From the NCBI GenBank assembly GCA_963701015.1, contig OY969556.1:2356001-2420000 (forward strand): 64,000 bases of DNA. Reading direction: 5' to 3'. Source of the stretch: MFD09286-c1 sp963701015 (GTDB taxonomy: Bacteria > Bacteroidota > Bacteroidia > Bacteroidales > DTGW01). The notes under the pieces are model-generated. The model saw nothing but the letters and a program-made list of their open reading frames with translations. It ran no database searches and was not told the origin of the DNA. Positions 27,421-36,529 of the stretch are shown here, piece after piece. A program made the position numbers and the translations under genes. The number at the start of each line of letters is the position of its first letter. The first letter of the stretch is position 1.

Positions 27421-28158
27421 TTACAAAAATTCAATTTCTTTAAACATATACAAATTAATTTCGTTATTATCTGACAAAATGGCTAATTCACCATTCTCCC
27501 CTATATCAACTATTTTACCTTGCAACAGCTTATCTTTAGTCTTGTATTCATGCCATTCATTTAATTGGTACAAATTCAACAAATATTCTTTTTTCAAATT
27601 CTTAAAATCATTCTGCTTTATTTGTTCAATTCGTGTATATAATTTATCCAATAATACATTCAATACCTCTTTTGTATGGTAAACTAATCCGCTTACATTT
27701 TTCATAGATAAGGCTTTTGGCAGATAATCGGAAAAATTTTCCTGGTTTACATTTAATCCAATTCCAATAAATGAATGAGAAAAATCAGATCCCATTATAG
27801 CATTTTCAATTAATATGCCGGCTATTTTTTTATCATTAACTAAAATGTCATTGGGCCATTTAACTTTTGACACAATATCGAAAATAGAAAGTGTATCTTT
27901 TATAGCCAATGAAACTGACTGGGAAAGTGAGAATTGCTGTTGAACTGGAAGAAATTTCGAAAATAAAATTAATGTAAAGGTTAAATTCAATTTTGGTTCG
28001 CTATCCCAAAAATTTCCCTTTTGTCCGCGACCTTTAATCTGCGAATATGCCGAAATGACCGTTTCGCTATTTATCTTATTTTCAGTTAATAACAAGTTGG
28101 CATAGTTGTTGGTGGAATCCACCTCATTAAGCCAAATAACAGGCCAGTTTTGCAACAT
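27421..28158 (-). CDS. birA: Biotin--[acetyl-CoA-carboxylase] ligase
   Basis: 245 residues. The catalytic loop GRGQKGNFWDSEP near residue 43 corresponds to the biotinyl-AMP-binding GRGRxGR loop, followed by KWPNDI and KIAGILIENA, all standard for biotin protein ligase. The N-terminal winged-helix DNA-binding domain of E. coli BirA is absent, so this is a mono-functional ligase and not a repressor. It attaches biotin to carboxyl-carrier proteins. Co-directional with and just upstream of the PatB-type gene; divergent from rsfS. Confidence 0.94.
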   Translation of the reverse strand: MLQNWPVIWLNEVDSTNNYANLLLTENKINSETVISAYSQIKGRGQKGNFWDSEPKLNLTFTLILFSKFLPVQQQFSLSQSVSLAIKDTLSIFDIVSKVKWPNDILVNDKKIAGILIENAIMGSDFSHSFIGIGLNVNQENFSDYLPKALSMKNVSGLVYHTKEVLNVLLDKLYTRIEQIKQNDFKNLKKEYLLNLYQLNEWHEYKTKDKLLQGKIVDIGENGELAILSDNNEINLYMFKEIEFL

Positions 28159-28176
28159 AATTATTTAGTTTGTTTA

Positions 28177-28184
28177 CAAAAATA
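28177..28184 (-). promoter_or_regulatory. Candidate -7 promoter element of birA
   Basis: Minus strand TATTTTTG, an exact TAnnTTTG match 19 bases upstream of the birA ATG, implying a very short leader. No TTG box is obvious at the right spacing. Confidence 0.4.
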
Positions 28185-28288
28185 GGTTTTATTTGTTACT
28201 TAAATTAACTCGATATTTAGGGTATAAATAAAAATAAGCTTAAACCCTAAAGACTGTTAACACTTATTCAGCATTTTTAAAAATTAGC

Positions 28289-28296
28289 TACATTTG
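28289..28296 (+). promoter_or_regulatory. Candidate -7 promoter element of the rsfS-ftsH operon
   Basis: TACATTTG, an exact TAnnTTTG match, 16 bases upstream of the rsfS ATG. A short leader is again implied. Confidence 0.45.
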
Positions 28297-28311
28297 CCTT
28301 AAATATTATTA

Positions 28312-28689
28312 ATGACAAAAAAGAAAAACACAATTGCACCCGACGACGAAACGCTTGTTGATGTTATAATTGAAGCAATCAGGGAAAAAAAAGGCCAAAA
28401 CATTCTGAAAATTGACCTAAAAGAAGTAAATAATTCAATATGTGATTATTTTATTATTTGTGAAGGCGAATCGAACACGCAGGTGAATGCTCTTGCCGAC
28501 AACATTGATAAACAAACCAGTGTAAATTTACAAACTTCTCCGCATCATGTTGAAGGTCGCGAAAATGCCCAATGGATATTACTCGATTTTTTTAGTGTTG
28601 TAGTACATGTATTCCAAAAAGAACAACGGCATTTTTATAAACTTGAAGATCTATGGTCTGATGGTAAAATGGAATTAATTAAAGAATAA
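28312..28689 (+). CDS. rsfS: Ribosome silencing factor RsfS
   Basis: 125 residues of the RsfS/Iojap (DUF143) family. Typical landmarks are the CDYFIICEGESNTQVNALADNI stretch at about residues 44-65, HHVEGRENAQWILLDFFSVVVHVF and YKLEDLWSD near the end. RsfS binds ribosomal protein L14 and blocks joining of subunits during starvation. It heads the operon rsfS-ftsH-DUF2007-cdsA-psd. Confidence 0.95.
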   Translation: MTKKKNTIAPDDETLVDVIIEAIREKKGQNILKIDLKEVNNSICDYFIICEGESNTQVNALADNIDKQTSVNLQTSPHHVEGRENAQWILLDFFSVVVHVFQKEQRHFYKLEDLWSDGKMELIKE

Positions 28690-28704
28690 TTGAAAGTTAA
28701 ACAT

Positions 28705-30778
28705 ATGTCAGAACAGAATCAAAATCCAAAAGTGGATAATGACCCAAAAGATTCAAAAAAGAATTCAAACAAAAAATTTGATAATCCTTTTGGAATTGAT
28801 CCGATGAACAATCAAAAACCGAAATTTAATGCTTATTGGGTTTATGGAATATTAATTGCAGCATTTTTATTTATTGAATTTTTTCAATGGGGACAAGGTC
28901 CACAGGAAATATTCATGAAAGATTTAAAAATAATGCTGGCATCAAAAGACGTTGATAAGATTGAAGTTGTAAATAAAGAAGAAGCTCAGGTTTATCTTAA
29001 ACCAAACCGAATTCAGAAATACAGTAAATTATTGGAACAGGGAATTAACAAAGTTCCTAAAAACGGTCCTCAATTTAAGCTCCAAATTGGTGATGTAAAT
29101 GCTTTTAAAGAAGACGTTGATAACTCGCAAAAAGACTGCGCACCCGGAGATATGGTTTACATTTCATATAAAACCGAAAAAAACTATTTTTATGATATCC
29201 TAAGTTTTATATTGCCATTACTTATAATATTGGCCATTTGGGGGTTTATTTACCGCAGGATGTCTGGTGGAGGAGCTGCTGGAGGCGGCGGTGGAGGTGC
29301 CAATATTTTTAATGTAGGTAAATCACGTGCAAAAGTTTTCGACAAGGAAGCCAGTGTTAACATCAATTTTAACGATGTTGCCGGGTTAGAAGAAGCCAAA
29401 GTTGAATTGAAAGAAATAGTTGATTTTCTGAAAACCCCTAAAAAATATACTGAATTGGGAGGTAAAATCCCTCGTGGGGCATTATTGGTTGGCCCTTCCG
29501 GGAACCGGAAAAACATTACTGGCAAAAGCAGTTGCAGGTGAAGCCAATGTTCCATTTTTTTCAATGTCAGGGTCTGATTTTGTTGAAATGTTTGTAGGTG
29601 TTGGTGCTTCGCGTGTACGCGATTTATTCAAGCAGGCAAAAGACAAAGCGCCTTGTATTGTATTTATTGATGAAATTGATGCCGTTGGTCGTGCCCGTGG
29701 AAAAAATGCAAGTTTCGCAAGTAATGATGAACGTGAAAATACTTTGAACCAACTGTTAACCGAAATGGATGGTTTTGCTCCGAATACCGGCGTTATTATC
29801 CTTGCCGCTACAAACCGTGCCGATGTTCTTGACCGTGCATTATTACGTGCCGGCCGTTTTGACAGGCAAATACATGTTGAATTGCCCGATTTGCATGAAC
29901 GTCGTGAGATTTTCAAAGTTCATATGAAACCTCTGAAATTAGGGACTGATATTGATGTTGAATTTTTAGCAAAACAAACTCCCGGATTTTCTGGAGCCGA
30001 CATTGCAAATGTTTGTAACGAATCGGCACTAGTTGCAGCACGTAAAGAAAAGAAAGCTGTTGAAAAACAGGATTTTTTGGATGCCATTGACCGAATTATT
30101 GGTGGATTGGAGAAACGTAATAAAATTATTTCAAAACTCGAAAAGAAAACTATTGCATACCATGAAGCAGGTCACGCAACCGTGAGTTGGTTGCTGGAAC
30201 ATGCAAATCCTTTGGTTAAAGTTACAATTATACCTCGTGGACGTGCATTGGGTGCCGCTTGGTATTTACCGGAAGAACGCCAGATTACAACTCGTGAGCA
30301 GTTATTGGATGAAATGTGTTCAGCATTAGGTGGAAGAGCTTCGGAAGAAATTGTTTTCGGGAAGGTTTCAACCGGCGCTTTAAACGATCTTGAAAAGGTA
30401 ACCAAGCAAGCATATGCCATGGTGGCTTATTTTGGGATGAGTGATAAAGTTGGTAATATTAGTTTTTACGATTCATCAGGACAGAATGAATTTTCATTCG
30501 GAAAACCATATAGTGAAAAGACTTCAGAAGTAATTGACAATGAAGCTTCAAAAATGGTCGAAATTGAATATGAAAGGGCTAAAAAAGTACTTTCAGAAAA
30601 TAGGGAAGGCTTAAATAAATTAGCCGAACAACTTTTAGATAAAGAAGTAATTTTCAGTGAAGACCTTGAAGCAATATTTGGCCCAAGATTTGGTGGATTA
30701 CCCGAAGAACAACAATTGCTGATTAACAATGGAAAAAGCAAGGGAAATGATACTTCAGAAGAAAACAAAATAGCTTAG
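28705..30778 (+). CDS. ftsH: ATP-dependent zinc metalloprotease FtsH, with one-base frameshift
   Basis: 690 residues when one extra T (at 29496/29497) inside the Walker A codons is removed, which restores GPPGTGKT near residue 263. Start chosen at the ATG at 28705 (MSEQNQNPK). Two membrane segments near residues 45-65 and 165-190 flank a periplasmic domain; a glycine-rich linker precedes the AAA+ domain with Walker B IVFIDEIDAVG and the SRH region AGRFDRQIHVELPD. The zinc site HEAGH lies near residue 486. FtsH degrades membrane and unstable cytosolic proteins and is usually essential, so the frameshift is probably a sequence error. Confidence 0.92.
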
Positions 30779-30793
30779 TTTCAATTAAATTTC

Positions 30794-31006
30794 ATGACAA
30801 TGGAAGAAGGTTGGACAAAAATTTATACTACTGATCAGGCTTATCAGGCTGACATAATTATTGAATTGCTCGATGAAAATGGCATTAATGGTGTAATAAT
30901 GAATAAAAGAGATTCATCCTATGTTGCTTTTGGAAACATTGAAGTATTTGTTAGTGGTGAAAATAAAGATAAAGCCTTGGAAATAATTAAACAATCGGAA
31001 TTGTGA
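30794..31006 (+). CDS. DUF2007 domain protein
   Basis: 70 residues. The pattern of a strand ending in WTKIYTTD, a helix YQADIIIELLDENGI, and IEVFVSGENKDKALEII matches DUF2007, a small ACT/GlnB-like fold often called a putative signal-transducing protein, of unknown function. Its TGA stop overlaps the GTG start of cdsA, so the two are translationally coupled. It lies between ftsH and phospholipid genes. Confidence 0.8.
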   Translation: MTMEEGWTKIYTTDQAYQADIIIELLDENGINGVIMNKRDSSYVAFGNIEVFVSGENKDKALEIIKQSEL

Positions 31007-31818
31007 GCAATTTTGTATCACGCTTATTAACCGGGACAATATTGGTAATAGTGCTTGTTTCCGGTATTTTAATTAACAAATACACCTTTATGATGGTGTT
31101 TTTGGTTCTTTTAATTTCATGTATAGGAGAGTTTTACCAGATATTTGAAAATGCAGGACGTAAACCACAAAAATTTACAGGTATTGTAATGGGTGTTTTA
31201 GTTTTCGCTATCAATTATATTATATCAATTGGATACACAAAACCCGAGCAAATAATTATTGCCCTTTTACCTGTTATAATTTACAGTGTAATAGTGGAAC
31301 TTTTCCGCAATCATCCTTCACCATTTGAAAACATTGCTATTACTGTTTTTGGGATTGTATATATAGCACTTCCAATTTCACTATTCTGGCATTTTGCCTA
31401 TCGCGATAATATTTATGAATACAATTATCATTTAGTACTAGGCTTTTTTCTGATTATTTGGACATACGATTCAATGGCATATATAACAGGCCGTGCATTT
31501 GGTAAAAGAAAATTATTCGAACGTGTATCACCAAATAAATCATGGGAAGGAGCCATAGGAGGATTTGTTTTCAGTTTGTTGGTAGCTTTTATTCTTTTTA
31601 AACTTTTTGGCGATTTGAAACTAATTCATTGGTTCATTATTGCCACTCTTATTGTGATATTTGGAACTTTTGGTGATTTAGTTGAAAGCATGTTGAAGCG
31701 AAGTTTTGATATTAAAGATTCTGGTTCAATGTTGCCAGGCCATGGTGGAATTCTCGATCGTTTCGATGCAATATTTTTAGCTGCACCAGCTGTGTATATT
31801 TATCTCCAATTCATTTAA
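31003..31818 (+). CDS. cdsA: Phosphatidate cytidylyltransferase
   Basis: 271 residues with about seven or eight membrane segments. The CDP-alcohol signature occupies the C-terminal third: SPNKSWEGAIGG, FGDLVESMLKRSFDIKDSG and PGHGGILDRFDAI. It makes CDP-diacylglycerol from phosphatidate and CTP. The start is a GTG overlapping the preceding stop as GTGA. It is directly followed by psd, so CDP-diacylglycerol synthesis and the phosphatidylethanolamine step are co-expressed. Confidence 0.95.
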   Translation: MSNFVSRLLTGTILVIVLVSGILINKYTFMMVFLVLLISCIGEFYQIFENAGRKPQKFTGIVMGVLVFAINYIISIGYTKPEQIIIALLPVIIYSVIVELFRNHPSPFENIAITVFGIVYIALPISLFWHFAYRDNIYEYNYHLVLGFFLIIWTYDSMAYITGRAFGKRKLFERVSPNKSWEGAIGGFVFSLLVAFILFKLFGDLKLIHWFIIATLIVIFGTFGDLVESMLKRSFDIKDSGSMLPGHGGILDRFDAIFLAAPAVYIYLQFI

Positions 31819-31852
31819 ATTTGCATTTAAATTTCTTACTTTATATTTTAAA

Positions 31853-32560
31853 ATGAGTAAAATAAAAGAATTTTCGGAAGCAATAAAAAGCATTATAAGA
31901 CAACACTTCACCTTACATAAGGAAGGAAAATCGTTAATCCGGATTATTCTTATGTATCTGTTAATTTTGAATGGGATTTTGTACTTCCTGTCATTGAACG
32001 AAATTATTTTTTCAATTGTAAATATTTTGAGCATTGGCTTTTTTGCCATGGTATTGTATTTTTTCCGTAATCCGGAACGTAAAGTAATCCATGACGAACA
32101 ACTGTTATATGCCCCAGCTGATGGAAAAGTAGTAGTAATTGAAAGCACTGAGGAAAATGAATTTTTTAAAGGACCTCGTTTACAGGTATCGATATTTATG
32201 TCACCATTAAACGTGCATGTAAATCGTATTCCTGTAAGTGGTGAAGTAAAGTATTATAAGTATCATCCGGGAGATTACCTTGTAGCCTGGCATCCAAAAT
32301 CATCTACTCATAACGAAAGAACTACAGTTGTTTTAGAAACACCACACGGTCGACAACTTTTATTGAGACAAATTGCAGGTGCAGTAGCACGAAGAATTGT
32401 TTGTTATGCAAACGAAGGCAAAACTTTTCAACAAGGTGACGATTTAGGCTTTATTAAATTTGGTTCGCGTGTTGATATATTTCTGCCTCTCGATACAAAA
32501 ATAAATGTAAACATTGGCGACAAAGTTCTTGGCAATAAAACTGTTATAGCAAATCTTTAA
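31853..32560 (+). CDS. psd: Phosphatidylserine decarboxylase proenzyme
   Basis: 235 residues, the short form of the family with one or two N-terminal membrane segments (about 25-60). Conserved segments are LYAPADGKVVVIE near 85, the SPLNVHVNRIPVSG stretch, GDYLVAWHPKSSTHNERT, and GFIKFGSRVDIFLP, in which the Gly-Ser bond is cleaved to make the pyruvoyl cofactor. It makes phosphatidylethanolamine. The final four bases overlap the stop of the convergent TPR kinase. Confidence 0.94.
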   Translation: MSKIKEFSEAIKSIIRQHFTLHKEGKSLIRIILMYLLILNGILYFLSLNEIIFSIVNILSIGFFAMVLYFFRNPERKVIHDEQLLYAPADGKVVVIESTEENEFFKGPRLQVSIFMSPLNVHVNRIPVSGEVKYYKYHPGDYLVAWHPKSSTHNERTTVVLETPHGRQLLLRQIAGAVARRIVCYANEGKTFQQGDDLGFIKFGSRVDIFLPLDTKINVNIGDKVLGNKTVIANL

Positions 32561-35355
32561 GCAATTGGTAAACTGAAAGTAAATTTTGCACCTTTACCGC
32601 TGTCGCTTTCAACCCAAATCTTGCCGCTATGTTTAACTATAAATTCCTTGCAAAGGATTAATCCCAATCCGGTTCCGGTTTCGTTATTGGTTCCAACATT
32701 TGAATACTGCACATCTATTCTGAATAGTTTATTTAAATCGTCCTTTGGAATTCCTACACCATTGTCTTCAACTGATATGTCAATATAGCCTTCCCTTTTA
32801 TTAGATGCCAGCATTATTTTACCACTTTGGGGTGTAAATTTTATAGCATTTGATATTAAATTGCGTATAACCAGCGTAATCATTTCTTTATCTGCATTAA
32901 CAGTAATATTATGATCTATCATATTGATTACCAAAATATTTTTTTTCTCTGCATTTGCTTTAAGCAAATCAATATTGGTTTCGGCAATATCAAAAGGTTC
33001 TATTGAAATTGGGTTATATGGAATTTTACCCATTTGCGATCGTGACCAATGCAAAAGATTTTCGAGTAAGTTATATAATTGAACTGAGGTTTTATGTATA
33101 ACATCATATAATTCCTGCCTTTCATCTTCCGGCATTTGAGTTGATTCTTTTTTCAACATATCGCTCACACTAATTAAACCGCCCAATGGGTTTTTAATAT
33201 CATGTGCCATAATGGAGAAAAATTTATCTTTGGTAATATTTAGCTTTTTCTGTTCCTCTTCAGAATGTTTTAAAGATTGGTTTGTTTTATCAATAATATC
33301 TAATTTTTCTTCGAGTTGAATTGTCGATTTGCGTTTTATATGATAACGGTTGTAATATAAAATACCTAGAGAAAATACAAGTAAAGTTATAACCAAAAGA
33401 ACGAAAATGATTAGTTTGCGACGCAAGTCCTTCATATCATTTATTTCCTTATCCTTACGCAATACAGCAATTTCATATTCAATTTTTTGCACTTCGCCTT
33501 CTTTTCTGCTAATTTCATAATTCACCTGCATATCCAGCAATTTCTGATTGGTCATTGACATGTTTATACTATCGCTATATTGCGAATAAAATTTATAATT
33601 GTTAAGTGCATTTTTATAATCATTCTTAGCTAAATAATAAGTATAATAATCGTAATATAATTTCCGTTTTAATTCATTATTCGAAATAATATTGCTAAGT
33701 GTCATAGAGTTTTCAATATACGGCAAAGCTTTATCATAATATTTCATTTGCAAATATATTTCCCCAATCTTACGATCGCATAAAGCAATATTATATGTAA
33801 ATTTAATTTCTTCGGCAAGTTTTAAAGATTGTTCAAAGTAGCTCAATGAGTGACTTATATTACCCATTGCTCCATATAAATCTCCAATATATGTAAGCGA
33901 GGTACTAATGCCGGGCTTATCCCCTATTTGCCTCCGAATATTTAATGATTCATTATAAAATTGCAAAGCAAGGCCAAGTTTAGACATATCGCTATATACA
34001 TTTCCAATACTGCTTAACGTAGAAGCTGTTTGACTTTTATCACCAATCTTACGCCAAATTTCAAGAGACTTATTATAATTATCCAAAGCATCCGTATTCT
34101 TTTTCATTTTTAAATAAGTATTGCCCATTAAATGATATAATGATGCAATCCTTATTTTATCGTTCATTACAGCACTAATAGCTAATGCCTCGCTATAATT
34201 GCTTAATGATTTATCATAGTTTCCCAATTCAAAATAAATATTGCCTATATTGGTGCCTGCCGAAGCTATTTCAGCATCTTCCTTCAATTCAGTACTTATT
34301 TTCAATGATTCGAGATAATTCTTCAGCGCATCATTGTAATTTTTATATTTCAAATAAACACCACCTATATAATTATACGAAATTGCCATAAGTTTTTCAT
34401 CGCCAAGTTCCCGTCGGATTGATAAACCCATATTTAAACATTCCAGAGCTTTTTGCTGATCATTTATTTCTTTATAAGCTAATCCTAAATTTGAATACGA
34501 TATGGCAATATCAGCTTTATTTCCGTACTTTTTGCGAATCTCCAGAGATTCCTTATAACTTTCAATTGCTTTTTTATTATTATTTTTCCTCAAATAAATG
34601 CCTCCACTTAAATTTAAAATATTGGCAAGCTCTATCTCATTTTTATCATTATAATAAATATCTGAAGCTTTGTTTAAATATTGCAATGCATTATCATAAT
34701 CACCAATTTCACGACTGACCAACCCGAGGTTATAATATGAATTGCCAGCTCCATCTGTATCATGCAATCGTAATCGGATTTGAAGTGAAATTTGATAATA
34801 CTTTATAGCATTGTTATAGTCGTTTTGCGCAAGAAATAAACTACCTATATATCCATTTACTAAAGCTATTCCGCTAGAATCTTTAATTAAATTGTAATAA
34901 TCAATTGCTTTACTAAAATTAATATTCGATTTGGAGAAATCACGTTTTTGCTTATATACAAGACCTAATTGATTATAAATATTGGCACATTCCTTCATAT
35001 TCCCACTTTTAAGGAATAGTTCCAAAGCTTTTTTAGATTCAGATAATGACTCATCAAACCTGCCACTTTGAATATAACAACTACTTAAAATTTTATATGA
35101 ATGTGCCTGTTCAAAATTATTGTTATTTTTCTCAGCAAGAACCAATGCTTCAGATGCATTTTTTTCAGCATCATGAGGTGATTTAACAATATATGCTTCG
35201 GCAATTTGATTAAGTATCGATGGCTTTTCAGTTATTGATGCTGCTTCAGCTCGTTTTTGCAAACTATCAATTTTTGTGCTGTCTTGCGCATAGTTTATAG
35301 TAAAATATAAAGCTATACAAACAACTAGCAATATTCTTTTAAAAAATTGTTTCAT
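32557..35355 (-). CDS. TPR-containing sensor histidine kinase
   Basis: 932 residues. A signal peptide (residues 1-23) is followed by 12 to 13 TPR repeats of about 40 residues (roughly 60-570), a coiled coil, one membrane segment near 660-680, and a complete kinase core: H-box FSIMAHDIKNPLGG, N-box NLISNAIKFTP, DNGVGIPKDDL and GTGLGL. The TPR sensor is therefore periplasmic and the kinase cytoplasmic. This is a common Bacteroidota design without a fused response regulator; its partner regulator is not nearby. The signal sensed is unknown. A single-gene unit convergent with psd. Confidence 0.93.
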   Translation of the reverse strand: MKQFFKRILLVVCIALYFTINYAQDSTKIDSLQKRAEAASITEKPSILNQIAEAYIVKSPHDAEKNASEALVLAEKNNNNFEQAHSYKILSSCYIQSGRFDESLSESKKALELFLKSGNMKECANIYNQLGLVYKQKRDFSKSNINFSKAIDYYNLIKDSSGIALVNGYIGSLFLAQNDYNNAIKYYQISLQIRLRLHDTDGAGNSYYNLGLVSREIGDYDNALQYLNKASDIYYNDKNEIELANILNLSGGIYLRKNNNKKAIESYKESLEIRKKYGNKADIAISYSNLGLAYKEINDQQKALECLNMGLSIRRELGDEKLMAISYNYIGGVYLKYKNYNDALKNYLESLKISTELKEDAEIASAGTNIGNIYFELGNYDKSLSNYSEALAISAVMNDKIRIASLYHLMGNTYLKMKKNTDALDNYNKSLEIWRKIGDKSQTASTLSSIGNVYSDMSKLGLALQFYNESLNIRRQIGDKPGISTSLTYIGDLYGAMGNISHSLSYFEQSLKLAEEIKFTYNIALCDRKIGEIYLQMKYYDKALPYIENSMTLSNIISNNELKRKLYYDYYTYYLAKNDYKNALNNYKFYSQYSDSINMSMTNQKLLDMQVNYEISRKEGEVQKIEYEIAVLRKDKEINDMKDLRRKLIIFVLLVITLLVFSLGILYYNRYHIKRKSTIQLEEKLDIIDKTNQSLKHSEEEQKKLNITKDKFFSIMAHDIKNPLGGLISVSDMLKKESTQMPEDERQELYDVIHKTSVQLYNLLENLLHWSRSQMGKIPYNPISIEPFDIAETNIDLLKANAEKKNILVINMIDHNITVNADKEMITLVIRNLISNAIKFTPQSGKIMLASNKREGYIDISVEDNGVGIPKDDLNKLFRIDVQYSNVGTNNETGTGLGLILCKEFIVKHSGKIWVESDSGKGAKFTFSLPIA

Positions 35356-35545
35356 TTGGCCTATTTTATTGGTTTTTCTGAAATTAATCGATTATAATTA
35401 TTGAAAACAAAATTGTTGCTTTTTTTTGAAGATGCAACATTATTGAGAACTTCTTAATGAACAAAAATGAATAATATTTCAACCAAATGACGTTAAGAAA
35501 TAAAAAATGGTTGGTAAAACTTTAAAAATGAATTTAAACTTTAGA

Positions 35546-36529
35546 CTAAAACTTAGGGCATTTCAAAGCTTTATGCTTTTTCTTGGGCTGCATATCTTTA
35601 TCAATAAGAATAATCAGTGAAACTTCATTTGCTCCATTTGATGACTGACTTAATCCGGAAACCGTAAAATCGTGGCTATAGCAAAAATTTATATTTTGAA
35701 AAATATAACCAATACATAAAATTACGGCATCGCTTCCAAAATTTTTATCGGCAGCTGGAATTCCGCGATAAAACATGCCAAATTCCACATCTTTTTTCAA
35801 CATTAAAAAGCCTATATCAAGTTGTTTAAAACTCGATTCAGTGCTAAAATTATACGCCAGCATTATATTATCGCCCCTGTTTTCAAAGGGTCTTCCGTTC
35901 CATGAAAATTTTGCACCTCCAAAAAAATTAATAGACAAAGGAATTGGGTCTTTGCTATTCAAAACTTGTGTCGGGAAAGCCAAGTGATCGACCTTAAAAC
36001 CCATCCAATACGAACGATAATACGCAATAGCCGATGCTGCAGCATCAATATATGAATTATTATTAAAATCGGGAAAAGTTGCCGGTGCATTGTTTTGTGC
36101 AACCATTTGGTCACGTGTCCTTATTTGGCCCAGGTTTATTCCATTTGAGGTATATGCAAACTGCATACCTGGGCGCAAATGAAACTTTTTCAAAAACTTT
36201 ATATCATATGCATAATCAAATGCCAAATTTGTTGTGCTATAACCCAAATCGCCACGTGTATCGCGTGTAGCTAAAAAACCAAGCCCGCTATTATATTGTG
36301 GAAAATAATGATCAATTGAAAACGCATAATTTAAATAAGTGTTAGGAATACCGGGCCATTGGTCACGATAATTGGCCACAATCCTGGTACCATCAAAAGC
36401 TCCTGCTGTTGAAGGACATAAATATATTGGGGAAGCATAGAACTGTGAAAACCTTATTTCCTGTGCATTTAAAGCAGTACATGAAAAAAAAACAAATAAT
36501 AAATAATGAAAACATTTTTTCATTTTCAT
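35546..36529 (-). CDS. PorP/SprF family outer-membrane protein
   Basis: 327 residues. Signal peptide cleaved after ALNA, then QEIRFSQFYASPIYLCPSTAGAFDGTRIVANYRDQWP, the strongly conserved N-terminus of the PorP/SprF family (TIGR03519). The remainder is beta-rich, as in an outer-membrane barrel. PorP/SprF proteins help type IX secretion export and anchor specific CHU_C/PKD surface proteins. The ATG overlaps the stop of the upstream PKD gene by one base (TAATG), which fits an adhesin and its dedicated partner. Followed by about 190 bases without a gene. Confidence 0.93.
   Translation of the reverse strand: MKMKKCFHYLLFVFFSCTALNAQEIRFSQFYASPIYLCPSTAGAFDGTRIVANYRDQWPGIPNTYLNYAFSIDHYFPQYNSGLGFLATRDTRGDLGYSTTNLAFDYAYDIKFLKKFHLRPGMQFAYTSNGINLGQIRTRDQMVAQNNAPATFPDFNNNSYIDAAASAIAYYRSYWMGFKVDHLAFPTQVLNSKDPIPLSINFFGGAKFSWNGRPFENRGDNIMLAYNFSTESSFKQLDIGFLMLKKDVEFGMFYRGIPAADKNFGSDAVILCIGYIFQNINFCYSHDFTVSGLSQSSNGANEVSLIILIDKDMQPKKKHKALKCPKF

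Noticed and set aside
29480..29510. Programmed ribosomal frameshift in ftsH (and likewise in dnaN and ettA)
   Set aside because: No slippery heptamer plus pseudoknot is visible, and the sites fall in different motifs in five unrelated genes, so sequence error is simpler.
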